From assembly GCA_045592745.1 (NCBI GenBank), contig JAZNVH010000025.1, positions 124,001 through 188,000 of the forward strand: a stretch of 64,000 bases of DNA. Reading direction: 5' to 3'. This DNA is from Aphodoplasma sp045592745. GTDB lineage: Bacteria > Bacillota > Clostridia > UBA1381 > UMGS1253. Each line of letters opens with the position of its first letter. The stretch's first letter is position 1. This document shows positions 18,087 to 27,909 of the stretch, piece after piece. Under the pieces are notes generated by a model, which saw nothing but the letters and a program-made list of their open reading frames with translations, was not told where the DNA came from and did not search any database. The translations under genes were made by a program, and so were the position numbers.

Positions 18087-18115
18087 TTGCGAAAGTTAAT
18101 TAAATATGATATGAT
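18087..18115 (+). promoter_or_regulatory. Promoter of the CPBP protease gene
   Basis: TTGCGA (18087-18092), 17-base spacer, TATGAT (18110-18115), about 35 bases before the start codon. Confidence 0.55.
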
Positions 18116-18150
18116 ATTTTCGTTGAATTACAAAAAGGATGTTAACGATT

Positions 18151-18831
18151 ATGAAAAAGAATACTAAAAAAATAACGCTTATGGTTATTCTTATAATAGC
18201 ATTTTGTGTTTTAATGGCAATTATCGACGGAATACTTAAAGCGGATTACTTTACAAAGTCAATTGTAAAGCTTGTAATGTTTTCGATATTACCTCTTATA
18301 TATTCTTTTTTTGACAAAGATTTGGATATTAAAAAAATATTTATTCCAAATAAGAAGGGGATTAAACTTGCCGCTGTTTTATGTGTGGTAGTTTATATAG
18401 TCATTTTAAGTGGATATTTATTACTTAAAGATGTTTTTGATTTTTCGGCTATTACAGCCTCTCTGACGAACAATATTGGCGTTACGGGGCAAAATTTCGT
18501 GTTCGTTTCTCTGTATATATCCTTTGTGAACTCTTTTTTAGAGGAGTTTTTCTTTAGAGGCTTTGCTTTTTTGACTCTAAAAAGAATAACTGGCAGAAAA
18601 TTCGCCTATTTATTCAGTGCAGGTGTCTTTGCCCTTTATCATATAGCAATGATGATTGGATGGTTTAACCTTGATGTATTTATAATTGTCATGGCAGCAC
18701 TTTTTGCGGGAGGAATTATTTTTAATTATCTTAATGAAAAAAGCTCGACAATTTATCCGTCATGGCTTGTGCATATGTTTGCAAATTTTGCAATAAACAC
18801 AATAGGGTTTATGTTATTTGGAATAATATAA
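18151..18831 (+). CDS. CPBP family intramembrane metalloprotease
   Basis: A 226-residue protein with about six to seven membrane spans. It carries the CPBP/CAAX-protease motifs: NSFLEEFFFRG (EExxxR), FALYHIAMM (metal His) and SWLVHMFANFAIN (third His/Asn motif). Relatives cleave prenylated proteins or process and protect against peptides; the substrate here is unknown. An ATG at 18139 sits directly on the SD, so ATG 18151, about 11 bases after AAAGGA, is preferred. The following SLC13-type permease starts 36 bases downstream. Confidence 0.88.
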   Translation: MKKNTKKITLMVILIIAFCVLMAIIDGILKADYFTKSIVKLVMFSILPLIYSFFDKDLDIKKIFIPNKKGIKLAAVLCVVVYIVILSGYLLLKDVFDFSAITASLTNNIGVTGQNFVFVSLYISFVNSFLEEFFFRGFAFLTLKRITGRKFAYLFSAGVFALYHIAMMIGWFNLDVFIIVMAALFAGGIIFNYLNEKSSTIYPSWLVHMFANFAINTIGFMLFGII

Positions 18832-18867
18832 AATACATTTATAACAAATGAAAAAGGGGAAAAATTT

Positions 18868-20139
18868 ATGATTCCGGCAATTACACTTTTTGCAGTAACG
18901 TACATACTTATACTTGCTTTTGGCAAGTACAGAACTTACATCGCTCTTGCGTCAGGCGTAATATTTGTTTTGACGGGTATGCTTCCGGTTACAAAGATAC
19001 TTTCGGCGATAGACTTCAATGTTCTTTTAATGATTATTGGAACAATGGGACTTGTTTCCCTGTTCACTGAGAGTAAGATGCCGGCAATGCTTGCTGATAT
19101 GGTTATGGAAAAAGTTCCTAACGTCAAGTGGGCGGCTGTTTCTCTGGCAATGTTTGCAGGTATAATATCGGCTTTCGTTGATAACGTTGCAACTGTGCTT
19201 ATGGTTGCTCCGATTGGGCTTGCAATATGCAAAAAACTTGACACAAATCCTGTACCATTTATAATCGCTATTGCAGTGTCGTCCAATCTGCAGGGCGCAG
19301 CAACTCTTGTTGGTGATACAACTGCAATTATGCTCGGCTCGGCTCTCGACATGAGCTTTCTTGATTTCTTCTGGTATAAAGGAAGACCAAGTATATTCTT
19401 TGCGGTAGAACTTGGTGCGGTTCTTTCTGCGCTTATCCTTCTTTTTATATTCAGAAAGGAAAACAAACCTATTCCAAAAACAAACGAGCGTGCAAAAGTA
19501 ACAGATTTTGTTCCGACTGTTCTTCTTGTAATGGTTCTTGTGCTTCTTATTGGAGCATCATTTATTCCGTCTAAGCCCGATATAACCAACGGTTTGATAT
19601 GTTGCGTATTATTGTTAATTGGACTTGTTTATACAGTAGCAAAAAACAAAACATTTTCAGCGATTGTTGCTCCGCTTAAAGAAATAGACTTTCAGACAAT
19701 AGGAATACTCATAGGAATATTTCTTATGATAGGCGGCGTATCAGAAATGGGCGTTATTGACGCATTGGCAAACCTGCTTGCAAAAGCAGGTGGGGGAAAT
19801 ATATTTGTTTTATATACAGTAATTGTACTTGCATCGGTTGTTATTTCTGCATTTATTGATAATATACCATACGTTGCAACAATGATTCCCGTTATAGCAG
19901 GCATTGCATCAGCTCTTAATATTGATGCAACTCCGCTGTATTTTGGTCTTCTTTCGGGCGCAACATTAGGCGGAAACTGTACACCGGTCGGAGCTTCTGC
20001 AAATATTACAGGAATTGGTATTTTGAAAAAAGCAGGGTATAGCGTGAAAAACGGCGATTTCTTTAAAATCGGAATACCATTTACAATAGCGGCAGTTGTG
20101 CCTGCATATATTTATATCTGGCTTGTGTATGGAATTTGA
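18868..20139 (+). CDS. SLC13/ArsB-type anion permease
   Basis: 423-residue integral membrane protein with about 10-12 spans arranged as two homologous halves. The first half has ISAFVDNVATVLMVAPIGLA and SNLQGAATLVGDTTAIM; the second has ISAFIDNIPYVATMIPVIAG and GATLGGNCTPVGASANI. These paired DN and GD/GASAN re-entrant motifs mark the ion transporter superfamily branch of ArsB, NhaD and citrate/dicarboxylate transporters. The substrate cannot be read from sequence. The gene stands between the CPBP protease and an alcohol dehydrogenase, with no arsenic genes, so arsenite export is unlikely. Confidence 0.85.
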   Translation: MIPAITLFAVTYILILAFGKYRTYIALASGVIFVLTGMLPVTKILSAIDFNVLLMIIGTMGLVSLFTESKMPAMLADMVMEKVPNVKWAAVSLAMFAGIISAFVDNVATVLMVAPIGLAICKKLDTNPVPFIIAIAVSSNLQGAATLVGDTTAIMLGSALDMSFLDFFWYKGRPSIFFAVELGAVLSALILLFIFRKENKPIPKTNERAKVTDFVPTVLLVMVLVLLIGASFIPSKPDITNGLICCVLLLIGLVYTVAKNKTFSAIVAPLKEIDFQTIGILIGIFLMIGGVSEMGVIDALANLLAKAGGGNIFVLYTVIVLASVVISAFIDNIPYVATMIPVIAGIASALNIDATPLYFGLLSGATLGGNCTPVGASANITGIGILKKAGYSVKNGDFFKIGIPFTIAAVVPAYIYIWLVYGI

Positions 20140-20176
20140 TATAAGCTTGCATAAAAAACAAAAAGGAGCTTAAAAA

Positions 20177-21343
20177 ATGCTTGATTTTACGTATTATACA
20201 CCGACAAGAGTGCTTTTTGGAAAAGACAAACACAAAGATGTAGGAAAAATAGTAAAAGAATATGGCTACAACACCATTATGATGCAATACGGACAAAACA
20301 GCATCAAAAAAAGCGGTCTTTATGATGATGTGATGAGTTCATTAAAAGAAAATGGTATTAAAGTTATTGAAATGGGCGGAGTTGAGCCAAATCCAAAGGT
20401 TTCTTTTGTCAGAGAATCAGCAAAGGTTGCAAAAGAAAATAGCGTACAAATGATTTTGGCAGTTGGTGGCGGAAGTGTTATTGACTCATCAAAGACAACT
20501 GCCGTGGCCGCGGCAAATGATGAGGATATATGGGATTTTATAACACGAAAAGCTGTGCCTTATAAAGCTTTGCCGACAGGATGCATTCTTACACATTCAG
20601 CGGCAGGCAGCGAAATGAGTTCGTCTGCAGTTTTAACCAATACGGAAATTAATATGAAACGCGGCTATAATACTGATTTTAACAGATGCTTGTTTGCGAT
20701 TTGCAATCCCGAGCTTACATATACTGTCAGCAAATATCAGACAGCGTGTGGAATTGTAGATATTATGGCGCATACTATGGAAAGATATTTTTCACCGTGC
20801 GAGCCTACCGATTTGACCGACAGAATCGCCGAAAGTCTTTTGGTTTCTGTTATTAATGCAGGCAAAGTATTGATGGAAAATCCTAAAGATTATAACGCGA
20901 GAGCAACTGTTATGTGGGCGTCAAGCCTTTCGCACAACGATTTAACAGGTTGTGGAAGAATAAATATGCTTCCTGTGCATCAGCTTGAGCACGCACTCAG
21001 CGGCGAATTTGACTTCGTTGCGCATGGTGCAGGACTTGCTGTTTTATTTCCTGCATGGGCAAGATATGTTTACGAAAAAAACATACAAAGATTTGCACAG
21101 TTTGCAAGACGTGTATGGGCAGTAGAGGAGATAGACAACAAAAAAGCGGCACTTTGCGGAATTGAAGAAATGGAAAGTTTTTTCACGCTTCTTGGTATGC
21201 CACTTAAATTGAGAGAATTTGGTATTGATAACTGCGCAGAGAGACTTTCAAAGCTTTGCACTTTTGACAAGACAAGAACAATTCAAAGCTATACAGAGCT
21301 TGATTTTGATAATATAAGAGAAATATTTGACAGTTGTTATTAA
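20177..21343 (+). CDS. Iron-containing alcohol dehydrogenase
   Basis: 388-residue type III alcohol dehydrogenase. AVGGGSVIDSSKTTAVAA is the NAD(P)-binding loop. Metal ligands lie in GIVDIMAHTMERYF (Asp, His) and in the later LPVHQLEHALSGEFDFVAHGAGLAVLFP (two His). It most resembles butanol or YqhD-like dehydrogenases that reduce aldehydes, using NAD(P)H, during fermentation. SD AAAGGAG precedes the start. pyrE follows after 49 bases; there is no obvious functional link. Confidence 0.93.
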   Translation: MLDFTYYTPTRVLFGKDKHKDVGKIVKEYGYNTIMMQYGQNSIKKSGLYDDVMSSLKENGIKVIEMGGVEPNPKVSFVRESAKVAKENSVQMILAVGGGSVIDSSKTTAVAAANDEDIWDFITRKAVPYKALPTGCILTHSAAGSEMSSSAVLTNTEINMKRGYNTDFNRCLFAICNPELTYTVSKYQTACGIVDIMAHTMERYFSPCEPTDLTDRIAESLLVSVINAGKVLMENPKDYNARATVMWASSLSHNDLTGCGRINMLPVHQLEHALSGEFDFVAHGAGLAVLFPAWARYVYEKNIQRFAQFARRVWAVEEIDNKKAALCGIEEMESFFTLLGMPLKLREFGIDNCAERLSKLCTFDKTRTIQSYTELDFDNIREIFDSCY

Positions 21344-21392
21344 AAATATTATAATAAATGACAATAAACTACACAGAATGGAGAGAATTATT

Positions 21393-22061
21393 ATGTTAAC
21401 ACCGGCAAAAAGAGAATTTATTGAGTTTATGATGAGTGCAGATGTACTCAGATTTGGAGATTTTGTTACCAAAAGCGGTCGTAATACGCCGTACTTTGTA
21501 AATACGGGCAATTATAAAACAGGAGCACAGTTTGCGCGTCTTTCAAAGTTTTATGCTGATTTGATACACAGTAAGATTGGTGATAACTTTGATGCACTTT
21601 TTGGACCGGCATACAAGGGAATAGTGCTTGCGGCAGGAGCGGCGGGTGCACTTTATACAGAGCATGGAATTGATAAGCCGTATTTTTATAACCGCAAGGA
21701 AGTCAAAGACCATGGCGAAGGTGGAAGCATTGTTGGATATAAGCCGCAGGATAATGATAAAATAATAATAGTTGAGGATGTTATCACAGCAGGAACAGCA
21801 CTTCGTGAAACTCTTCCGATATTGAAGGCTGCAGCAAAGGTTTCGGTAAACGATATGTTTATTTCTGTAAACAGATGCGAATATGGTCAAAATCCCGAAA
21901 AAGCAGTTACTGATGAGGTAAGAGATGAGTTTGGCATAAATGTACATGCAATCATAGATGTAGTAGATATTCATGAGTATTTAAAAGAAAAAGAAGAATA
22001 TGCAAGCGTAGCCTCGGCAATGGAAGGTTATATGCAAAAATATTGCGTAATCAACAAATAA
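21393..22061 (+). CDS. pyrE: Orotate phosphoribosyltransferase
   Basis: Converts orotate and PRPP to orotidine-5'-phosphate in pyrimidine synthesis. This 222-residue protein has FVTKSGRNTPYFVNTG near the N-terminus and the PRPP-binding loop KIIIVEDVITAGTALRE. The frame is open upstream to 21327 inside the alcohol dehydrogenase gene, but ATG 21393 has GGAGAG upstream and gives the family start. No other pyr gene and no PyrR-type leader are in the window, so it is an isolated pyrE. Confidence 0.95.
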   Translation: MLTPAKREFIEFMMSADVLRFGDFVTKSGRNTPYFVNTGNYKTGAQFARLSKFYADLIHSKIGDNFDALFGPAYKGIVLAAGAAGALYTEHGIDKPYFYNRKEVKDHGEGGSIVGYKPQDNDKIIIVEDVITAGTALRETLPILKAAAKVSVNDMFISVNRCEYGQNPEKAVTDEVRDEFGINVHAIIDVVDIHEYLKEKEEYASVASAMEGYMQKYCVINK

Positions 22062-22082
22062 TTTTATACATAAAGAAATAAG

Positions 22083-22103
22083 GCGGACTATGTCCGCTTT
22101 TTT
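22083..22103 (+). terminator. Terminator after pyrE
   Basis: GCGGAC (22083-22088), loop TAT, GTCCGC (22092-22097) and six T. Confidence 0.88.
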
Positions 22104-22114
22104 CAATATCTGTA

Positions 22115-22143
22115 TTGAATTATTAGTTTTTTAATGGTATAAT
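22115..22143 (+). promoter_or_regulatory. Promoter of nadE
   Basis: TTGAAT (22115-22120), 17-base spacer, TATAAT (22138-22143) with a TGG extended -10. About 60 bases before nadE. Confidence 0.75.
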
Positions 22144-22203
22144 TTAGTGCATAACAAAGTAAAGCTATATACAAACTATAAGATAAAAAAGGAATGAGCG
22201 GGT

Positions 22204-24108
22204 ATGAAAAACGGTTTTATAAAAACGGCAGCAGTTACTTGTGATATAAAAGTAGCTGATACTGTGTATAATGCTGAAAATATTATTGCAAAAATTAAGG
22301 AGGCAACGCGTGCGGGCGCAAAGCTTGTTGTTTTTCCCGAGCTTTGTATAACAGGCTGCACCTGTGGTGATTTGTTTTTTCAGAAAACCCTTCTGGATTC
22401 ATCTTTGACAGCTCTTAAAAGCATTTTAAAACGCACAAGAGGACTTGATACACTCTGCGTTATTGGTTTGCCCGTGATGCATAATATGAAGCTTTATGAT
22501 TGCGCCGCTGCAATACATAGCGGTAATATTCTTGCGCTAATTCCTAAAACAAATATTTCAAGTTCCGAAAGCAGATACTTTTGCACGGCTTTCGACGATA
22601 ATGAAGAAATTGAAATTCTAGGAACTAAGTGTCCTTTTGGTGCAAAAATGATTTTCTCATGCACCAATTTACCACAGTTTAGTATTGGCGTTGAGATAGG
22701 CGATGATTTATATGCGCCCGTGCAGCCGTCACAATCTCATGTAATGGCAGGTGCCACGATTATACTAAATCCTTCTGCAAACGCTCAAATAATCGGTAAG
22801 CAAGAATACACTCGTTTGATTGTAAAATCTCAGTCAGCACGTCTTGTGTGCGGTTATGTATATGCCGACGCAGGAAACGGTGAATCCACAACCGATATGG
22901 TTTTTGCAGGACACAATCTTATATGCGAAAACGGCAACATATTAAGCGAAAACAAGCTTTTTGAAAACGGAATAATTTATAGCGAAATAGACGTAGACAA
23001 GCTTGTATGCGAGCGTATTAAAACCAAAGATATGTATCCAAGCTACAACGAAGGATATGAATACGTTAATTTTGATATGAAACTTTCAAAAACGAAGCTT
23101 ACAAGAGCAATTGAAAAAAGACCATTTGTTCCTATGGACGAGAGCGAGCTTTCTAAAAGATGCGAACAAATTCTCACAATACAAAGTATGGGCCTTAAAA
23201 AACGCCTTGAACATTCAGGCTCAAAAAAAGCTGTTGTCGGAATATCGGGCGGACTTGATTCGTGTCTTGCTCTTTTGGTTATGCACAAGACGATGAATCT
23301 TCTTAACAGAGATTCTTCTGACATAGTTGCAGTTACAATGCCTTGCTTTGGTACAACAAAGCGCACACGCTCAAATGCAGAGCTTTTATGCGAAGCACTT
23401 GGAGTAACTCTTGAAACAGTTGATATTACAAAATCGGTAAAACAGCATTTTGAAGATATAGGACAAAGTGAAGATAATTATGACGTTGTATACGAAAACT
23501 CGCAGGCGAGAGAACGTACACAGGTTTTGATGGACATTGCTAACAGATGTGGCGGTCTTGTAGTAGGTACGGGTGATTTGTCCGAACTTGCACTTGGCTG
23601 GGCAACTTATAACGGCGACCATATGTCTATGTACGGCGTCAACGCATCTGTGCCAAAAACACTTGTGCGTCACATAGTAAAATACTGTGCAGATACAGCA
23701 GAAAACGAAAAACTGCGAAAAGTTTTATGCGATATTCTTGATACACCTGTAAGTCCTGAGCTTCTTCCTGCTGATAAACACGGTCTTATAGCACAAAAAA
23801 CAGAGGATTTGGTAGGGCCGTATGATTTGCACGATTTCTTTTTGTATTATATGGTGCGTTTTGGCTTTGCACCATCAAAAATTTATGATATGTGTGCGTA
23901 TGCTTATGACGGTGAATATACAAAAAAACAAATACTTTATTGGATGAAAGTATTTTACAGACGCTTTTTCTCTCAGCAGTTTAAGCGTTCGTGTCTTCCT
24001 GATGGAGCGAAGACGGGAAGTGTTACTCTTTCGCCGAGAGGCGACTTTAAAATGCCAAGCGATGCATCGTCAAAGCTTTGGCTTGATGAAATCGAAAAAC
24101 TGGATTAA
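22204..24108 (+). CDS. nadE: Glutamine-dependent NAD+ synthetase
   Basis: 634-residue two-domain enzyme that amidates deamido-NAD with ammonia drawn from glutamine. The nitrilase-like glutaminase domain (about 1-290) starts with GAKLVVFPELCITGCTCGD, whose Glu is catalytic, followed by IPKTNI (Lys) and a region with the expected Cys. The synthetase domain has GISGGLDSCLALL (PP-loop, about 347-359) and GTGDLSELALGWATYNGDH. The SD AAGG lies about 11 bases from the ATG. NadD and PncB in this window feed the same pathway. Confidence 0.96.
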   Translation: MKNGFIKTAAVTCDIKVADTVYNAENIIAKIKEATRAGAKLVVFPELCITGCTCGDLFFQKTLLDSSLTALKSILKRTRGLDTLCVIGLPVMHNMKLYDCAAAIHSGNILALIPKTNISSSESRYFCTAFDDNEEIEILGTKCPFGAKMIFSCTNLPQFSIGVEIGDDLYAPVQPSQSHVMAGATIILNPSANAQIIGKQEYTRLIVKSQSARLVCGYVYADAGNGESTTDMVFAGHNLICENGNILSENKLFENGIIYSEIDVDKLVCERIKTKDMYPSYNEGYEYVNFDMKLSKTKLTRAIEKRPFVPMDESELSKRCEQILTIQSMGLKKRLEHSGSKKAVVGISGGLDSCLALLVMHKTMNLLNRDSSDIVAVTMPCFGTTKRTRSNAELLCEALGVTLETVDITKSVKQHFEDIGQSEDNYDVVYENSQARERTQVLMDIANRCGGLVVGTGDLSELALGWATYNGDHMSMYGVNASVPKTLVRHIVKYCADTAENEKLRKVLCDILDTPVSPELLPADKHGLIAQKTEDLVGPYDLHDFFLYYMVRFGFAPSKIYDMCAYAYDGEYTKKQILYWMKVFYRRFFSQQFKRSCLPDGAKTGSVTLSPRGDFKMPSDASSKLWLDEIEKLD

Positions 24109-24134
24109 AACGATTTTTGGAGGAAAAAGACATA

Positions 24135-26387
24135 ATGAGCGAATCAATTTGCGATAATTTGTTTTCGGGGCTTAACGATATGCAAAAAGAGGCAGTTATG
24201 CATACAGAAGGGCCGCTTCTTATTCTTGCAGGTGCAGGCAGCGGAAAAACAACTGTGCTTGTAAACAGAATTGCATATCTGCTTACACAAAAAAATGTGC
24301 GCCCGTATAACATTTTGGCAATTACATTTACAAATAAAGCGGCAAATGAAATGAAAACGCGTGTGGAGCGGCTTTTCGATGAAACTGCAGGCGATATATG
24401 GGTTTCGACTTTTCACTCTATGTGCGTAAAAATTTTGCGCCGTTACATAACACGACTTGGTTATGAGAATAGTTTTGTTATATATGACTCTGCAGATTCA
24501 CAAACAGTTATAAAAGACTGTTTAAAGCAGCTTAATTTGTCGGACGACAACTTTAAGCCACGCAGCGTACTTGCACAAATCAGTAATGCAAAGGATGACC
24601 TAATCGGCCCCGAAGAGTTCAGTGAGCAAAACGCAGGCGATTTTCGTCTAAGCAATATTGCAAAACTTTACAGCGCATATCAAAACATATTAAAAGCAAA
24701 TAATGCGCTTGATTTTGATGATATTATAGTAAATACCGTAAAGCTTTTTGAAGAAAACCCTGATGTGCTTGAATATTATCAAAAAAAGTTTCACTATATT
24801 ATGGTCGATGAGTATCAGGACACAAATAATGCTCAATACAGACTTGTATCACTTTTATCGGCTGCAAGAAGAAATTTGTGTGTTGTTGGTGATGATGACC
24901 AGAGCATATATAAATTCAGGGGGGCAAATATCCGTAATATTCTCGATTTTGAAAAAGAATTCCCCGATGCAAGAATAATAAAACTCGAACAGAATTATCG
25001 TTCGACACAAAACATACTAAACGCCGCAAATGATGTAATTTCTCACAACCGAAAAAGAAAAGGCAAAAATTTGTGGACAAGCGGCGAAGAAGGCGATAAA
25101 ATCTATTTTTACGATGCAGAAAACGAGCACGATGAGGCGCGCTTTATTGCACGTGAAATCGACAGAAAGGTATCAGAGTGTGAAAGAAACTTTTCTGATT
25201 TTGTAATTCTTTATCGCACAAATGCACAGTCGCGTGTTCTTGAAGAAATGCTTTTAAAGCAGGGCATACCATACAGAGTGCTTGCAGGACTTCGCTTTTA
25301 TGACCGAAAAGAAATAAAGGATATTATAGCGTATCTGCGTGTTATTCAGAATCCTGCCGATTCTGTCAGCCTTAAAAGAATTATCAACGAGCCAAAGCGT
25401 GGCATTGGACAAACCACACTTAATCATGCTCAGGAGCTTGCAGACAGTATAAATTCAAGTATGTATGACGTAATAAAAGATGCAAATCTTTATTCGGAAT
25501 TACAAAGAGCAGCTGTAAAGCTCAATGACTTTACAAATATGATTGATACACTTAGACGCGCTTGCGGAGATATGCGTCTTACTGATTTTGTTGAACTTGT
25601 GCTTGAAAAGAGCTCATACAAGCAATCGTTAGTGCTTGAAAATTCAATCGAGGCACAGGGAAGACTTGAAAACCTCGATGAATTCATGTCTGTTGTAAAA
25701 GAGTATGAAAATACAGCAGAAGAACCATCACTTTCCGATTTTCTCGAAAGCGTATCACTTATTTCGGATATAGATAACTACGATGAGGATCAACCAAGTG
25801 TTGTGCTTATGACGATACATTCTGCCAAAGGACTCGAATTTCCTGTTGTTTTTATTGCAGGAATGGAGGAGGGACTTTTTCCGGGGTCGCGTTCAATTAT
25901 TGACGAAGATGAGATAGAAGAGGAACGTCGTTTATGCTATGTTGCAATTACGCGTGCTAAACAAATGCTCTATCTTACAAAAGCACAAACCCGTATGCTT
26001 TTTGGACAAACCTCGTATCCGTCGGTATCGAGATTTGTAAAAGAAATTCCACCGGAGCTTATAATGGAATTTGGCACAAAAAAGAAAAAGCCCGCGCAGA
26101 CATATAATCTTGATTCGTATTTATCAAAATCAAACGCACGAAGCGTTATTGAAAAATTTGAAAATGCAACAAAGGCAAGCTTGTTTAATGCGTTTGATGT
26201 GAGAAAATCGTCAGCGCCAACAGCGCTTGATTATGGCGTAGGAGACAGTGTCATTCACAAAAAGTTCGGACGTGGTAAGGTATTGGCGATAACACCGCTT
26301 GGAAACGATAATAAGGTGTCAATCGAATTTGAAAATGGCGAAATAAAAAATCTGATGGCAATGTTTGCAAATTTAAAAAAAGCATAA
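24135..26387 (+). CDS. pcrA: UvrD/PcrA family DNA helicase
   Basis: 750-residue superfamily 1A helicase acting in repair and replication restart. LNDMQKEAV (Q motif), LAGAGSGKTTVL (Walker A), MVDEYQDTNNAQY (DExx box), GDDDQSIYKFRGA, LEQNYRST, TIHSAKGLEFPVVFIAG and EEERRLCYVAITRAK (motif VI) are all present. The C-terminus ends with a PcrA-type KFGRGKV element. A TTG at 24117 overlaps the SD GGAGG; the ATG at 24135 is the start. It follows nadE by 26 bases. Confidence 0.96.
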   Translation: MSESICDNLFSGLNDMQKEAVMHTEGPLLILAGAGSGKTTVLVNRIAYLLTQKNVRPYNILAITFTNKAANEMKTRVERLFDETAGDIWVSTFHSMCVKILRRYITRLGYENSFVIYDSADSQTVIKDCLKQLNLSDDNFKPRSVLAQISNAKDDLIGPEEFSEQNAGDFRLSNIAKLYSAYQNILKANNALDFDDIIVNTVKLFEENPDVLEYYQKKFHYIMVDEYQDTNNAQYRLVSLLSAARRNLCVVGDDDQSIYKFRGANIRNILDFEKEFPDARIIKLEQNYRSTQNILNAANDVISHNRKRKGKNLWTSGEEGDKIYFYDAENEHDEARFIAREIDRKVSECERNFSDFVILYRTNAQSRVLEEMLLKQGIPYRVLAGLRFYDRKEIKDIIAYLRVIQNPADSVSLKRIINEPKRGIGQTTLNHAQELADSINSSMYDVIKDANLYSELQRAAVKLNDFTNMIDTLRRACGDMRLTDFVELVLEKSSYKQSLVLENSIEAQGRLENLDEFMSVVKEYENTAEEPSLSDFLESVSLISDIDNYDEDQPSVVLMTIHSAKGLEFPVVFIAGMEEGLFPGSRSIIDEDEIEEERRLCYVAITRAKQMLYLTKAQTRMLFGQTSYPSVSRFVKEIPPELIMEFGTKKKKPAQTYNLDSYLSKSNARSVIEKFENATKASLFNAFDVRKSSAPTALDYGVGDSVIHKKFGRGKVLAITPLGNDNKVSIEFENGEIKNLMAMFANLKKA

Positions 26388-26424
26388 TAATGACATAAAA
26401 ATTATAAAGAAGGCGATATATTTT

Positions 26425-27864
26425 ATGAACAAAGAAAATTTAACAATGCTTACCGATTTTTACGAATTTACGATGGCAAATGGCTATTTTGAACATGGCT
26501 TTGTGGACAAAATAGCGTATTTTGACATGTTTTTTCGCAAAGTACCTGATGGTGGCGGATTTGCCATTATGGCAGGCGTTGAACAGCTTATTGAATATTT
26601 AAAGGATTTGACTTTTAATGATGAAGATATCGAGTTTTTGCGTGGGAAAAAGATATTTTGTGAGGAATTTTTGAGTTATCTTCGAGGTTTTAAATTTGCG
26701 TGTGATGTATGGGCAATCCCAGAAGGCATGCCCATTTTTCCGGGTGAACCTATTGTAACCGTGCGCGGACCTGTTATACAGGCGCAGTTTATAGAAACAA
26801 TGATACTTCTTACTGTAAACCATCAAAGTCTGATTGCGACAAAAGCAAACAGAATTGTGCGCGCTGCAGATGGAAGACCTGTAATGGAATTTGGTTCAAG
26901 ACGTGCGCAAGGATATAACGCGGCAATTATGGGTGCGCGTGCATCCTATATCGCAGGGTGCGCCGGAACTGCATGTGCTATTGCAGAACGTAAATATGGC
27001 GTGCCGGCACTTGGAACTATGGCGCACAGCTGGATACAGCTATTTGACAATGAATACGATGCTTTTGCCGCATACGCAAAGACGTATCCAAATGATTGCA
27101 CATTGCTTGTAGACACATATAACGTATTAAAAAGCGGTATTCCGAACGCAATTAGGGTTTTTAATGATGTGTTGTTACCTATGGGATGCAGGCCAAAGGG
27201 AATACGCATTGACAGCGGAGATATAACTTATTTGTCAAAAAAAGCACGAAAGATGCTTGATGAGGCAGGTTTTGAGGACTGTAAAATAGTTGCATCAAAT
27301 TCGCTTGATGAGTTTATCATACGCGACACTCTTATGCAGGGGGCAAAAATAGACTCTTTTGGCGTAGGTGAAAGACTTATTACATCGAGGTCTGAGCCTG
27401 TATTTGGAGGAGTGTATAAGCTTTGCGGAGTTGAAGAGGACGGAAAAATTATTCCAAAAATCAAGCTCAGCGAAAACGTTACAAAGATTACTACGCCTTG
27501 CTTTAAACAGGTTTACAGGCTGTTTTCAAAAGAAAACGATAAAGCAATTGCAGATGTAATTACGCTGCACGACGAAGATATTGATAATTCACAACCATAT
27601 GAAATTTTTGACCCTGAGCATGTATGGAAAAGAAAGGTTGTTGAAGATTTTTACGCAAAACCTTTGCTTGTCAAAATCTTTGATAAAGGCGAGTGTATAT
27701 ATGAAAGCCCAAAGCTTGAAGAGATAAAAGCCTTCTGTAAGCAGCAGATTGATACGCTTTGGGACGAGGTTATACGTTTTGAAAATCCACACAGCTATTA
27801 CGTTGACCTGTCGCAAAAGCTTTGGAATATAAAAAATGATTTATTAAAACAACATTCAAAATAA
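26425..27864 (+). CDS. pncB: Nicotinate phosphoribosyltransferase
   Basis: 479-residue enzyme that makes nicotinate mononucleotide from nicotinate and PRPP, the salvage entry to NAD. It begins LTMLTDFYEFTMANGYFEHG, has MEFGSRRAQGY (substrate His/Arg region), GTMAHSWIQ (phosphorylated His region) and PKGIRIDSGDITYLSK. The length and motifs match the long bacterial form. SD AGAAGGCG lies upstream. Its product is the substrate of NadD, encoded at 2794. Confidence 0.95.
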   Translation: MNKENLTMLTDFYEFTMANGYFEHGFVDKIAYFDMFFRKVPDGGGFAIMAGVEQLIEYLKDLTFNDEDIEFLRGKKIFCEEFLSYLRGFKFACDVWAIPEGMPIFPGEPIVTVRGPVIQAQFIETMILLTVNHQSLIATKANRIVRAADGRPVMEFGSRRAQGYNAAIMGARASYIAGCAGTACAIAERKYGVPALGTMAHSWIQLFDNEYDAFAAYAKTYPNDCTLLVDTYNVLKSGIPNAIRVFNDVLLPMGCRPKGIRIDSGDITYLSKKARKMLDEAGFEDCKIVASNSLDEFIIRDTLMQGAKIDSFGVGERLITSRSEPVFGGVYKLCGVEEDGKIIPKIKLSENVTKITTPCFKQVYRLFSKENDKAIADVITLHDEDIDNSQPYEIFDPEHVWKRKVVEDFYAKPLLVKIFDKGECIYESPKLEEIKAFCKQQIDTLWDEVIRFENPHSYYVDLSQKLWNIKNDLLKQHSK

Positions 27865-27909
27865 TGTATAAAATATACTTGCAGATATTATATTTGAACG
27901 GAGAGAGTT

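Noticed and set aside
18936..19589. 217-residue minus-strand frame inside the SLC13-type permease
   Set aside because: A mirror of hydrophobic codons in the permease gene; no start signals.
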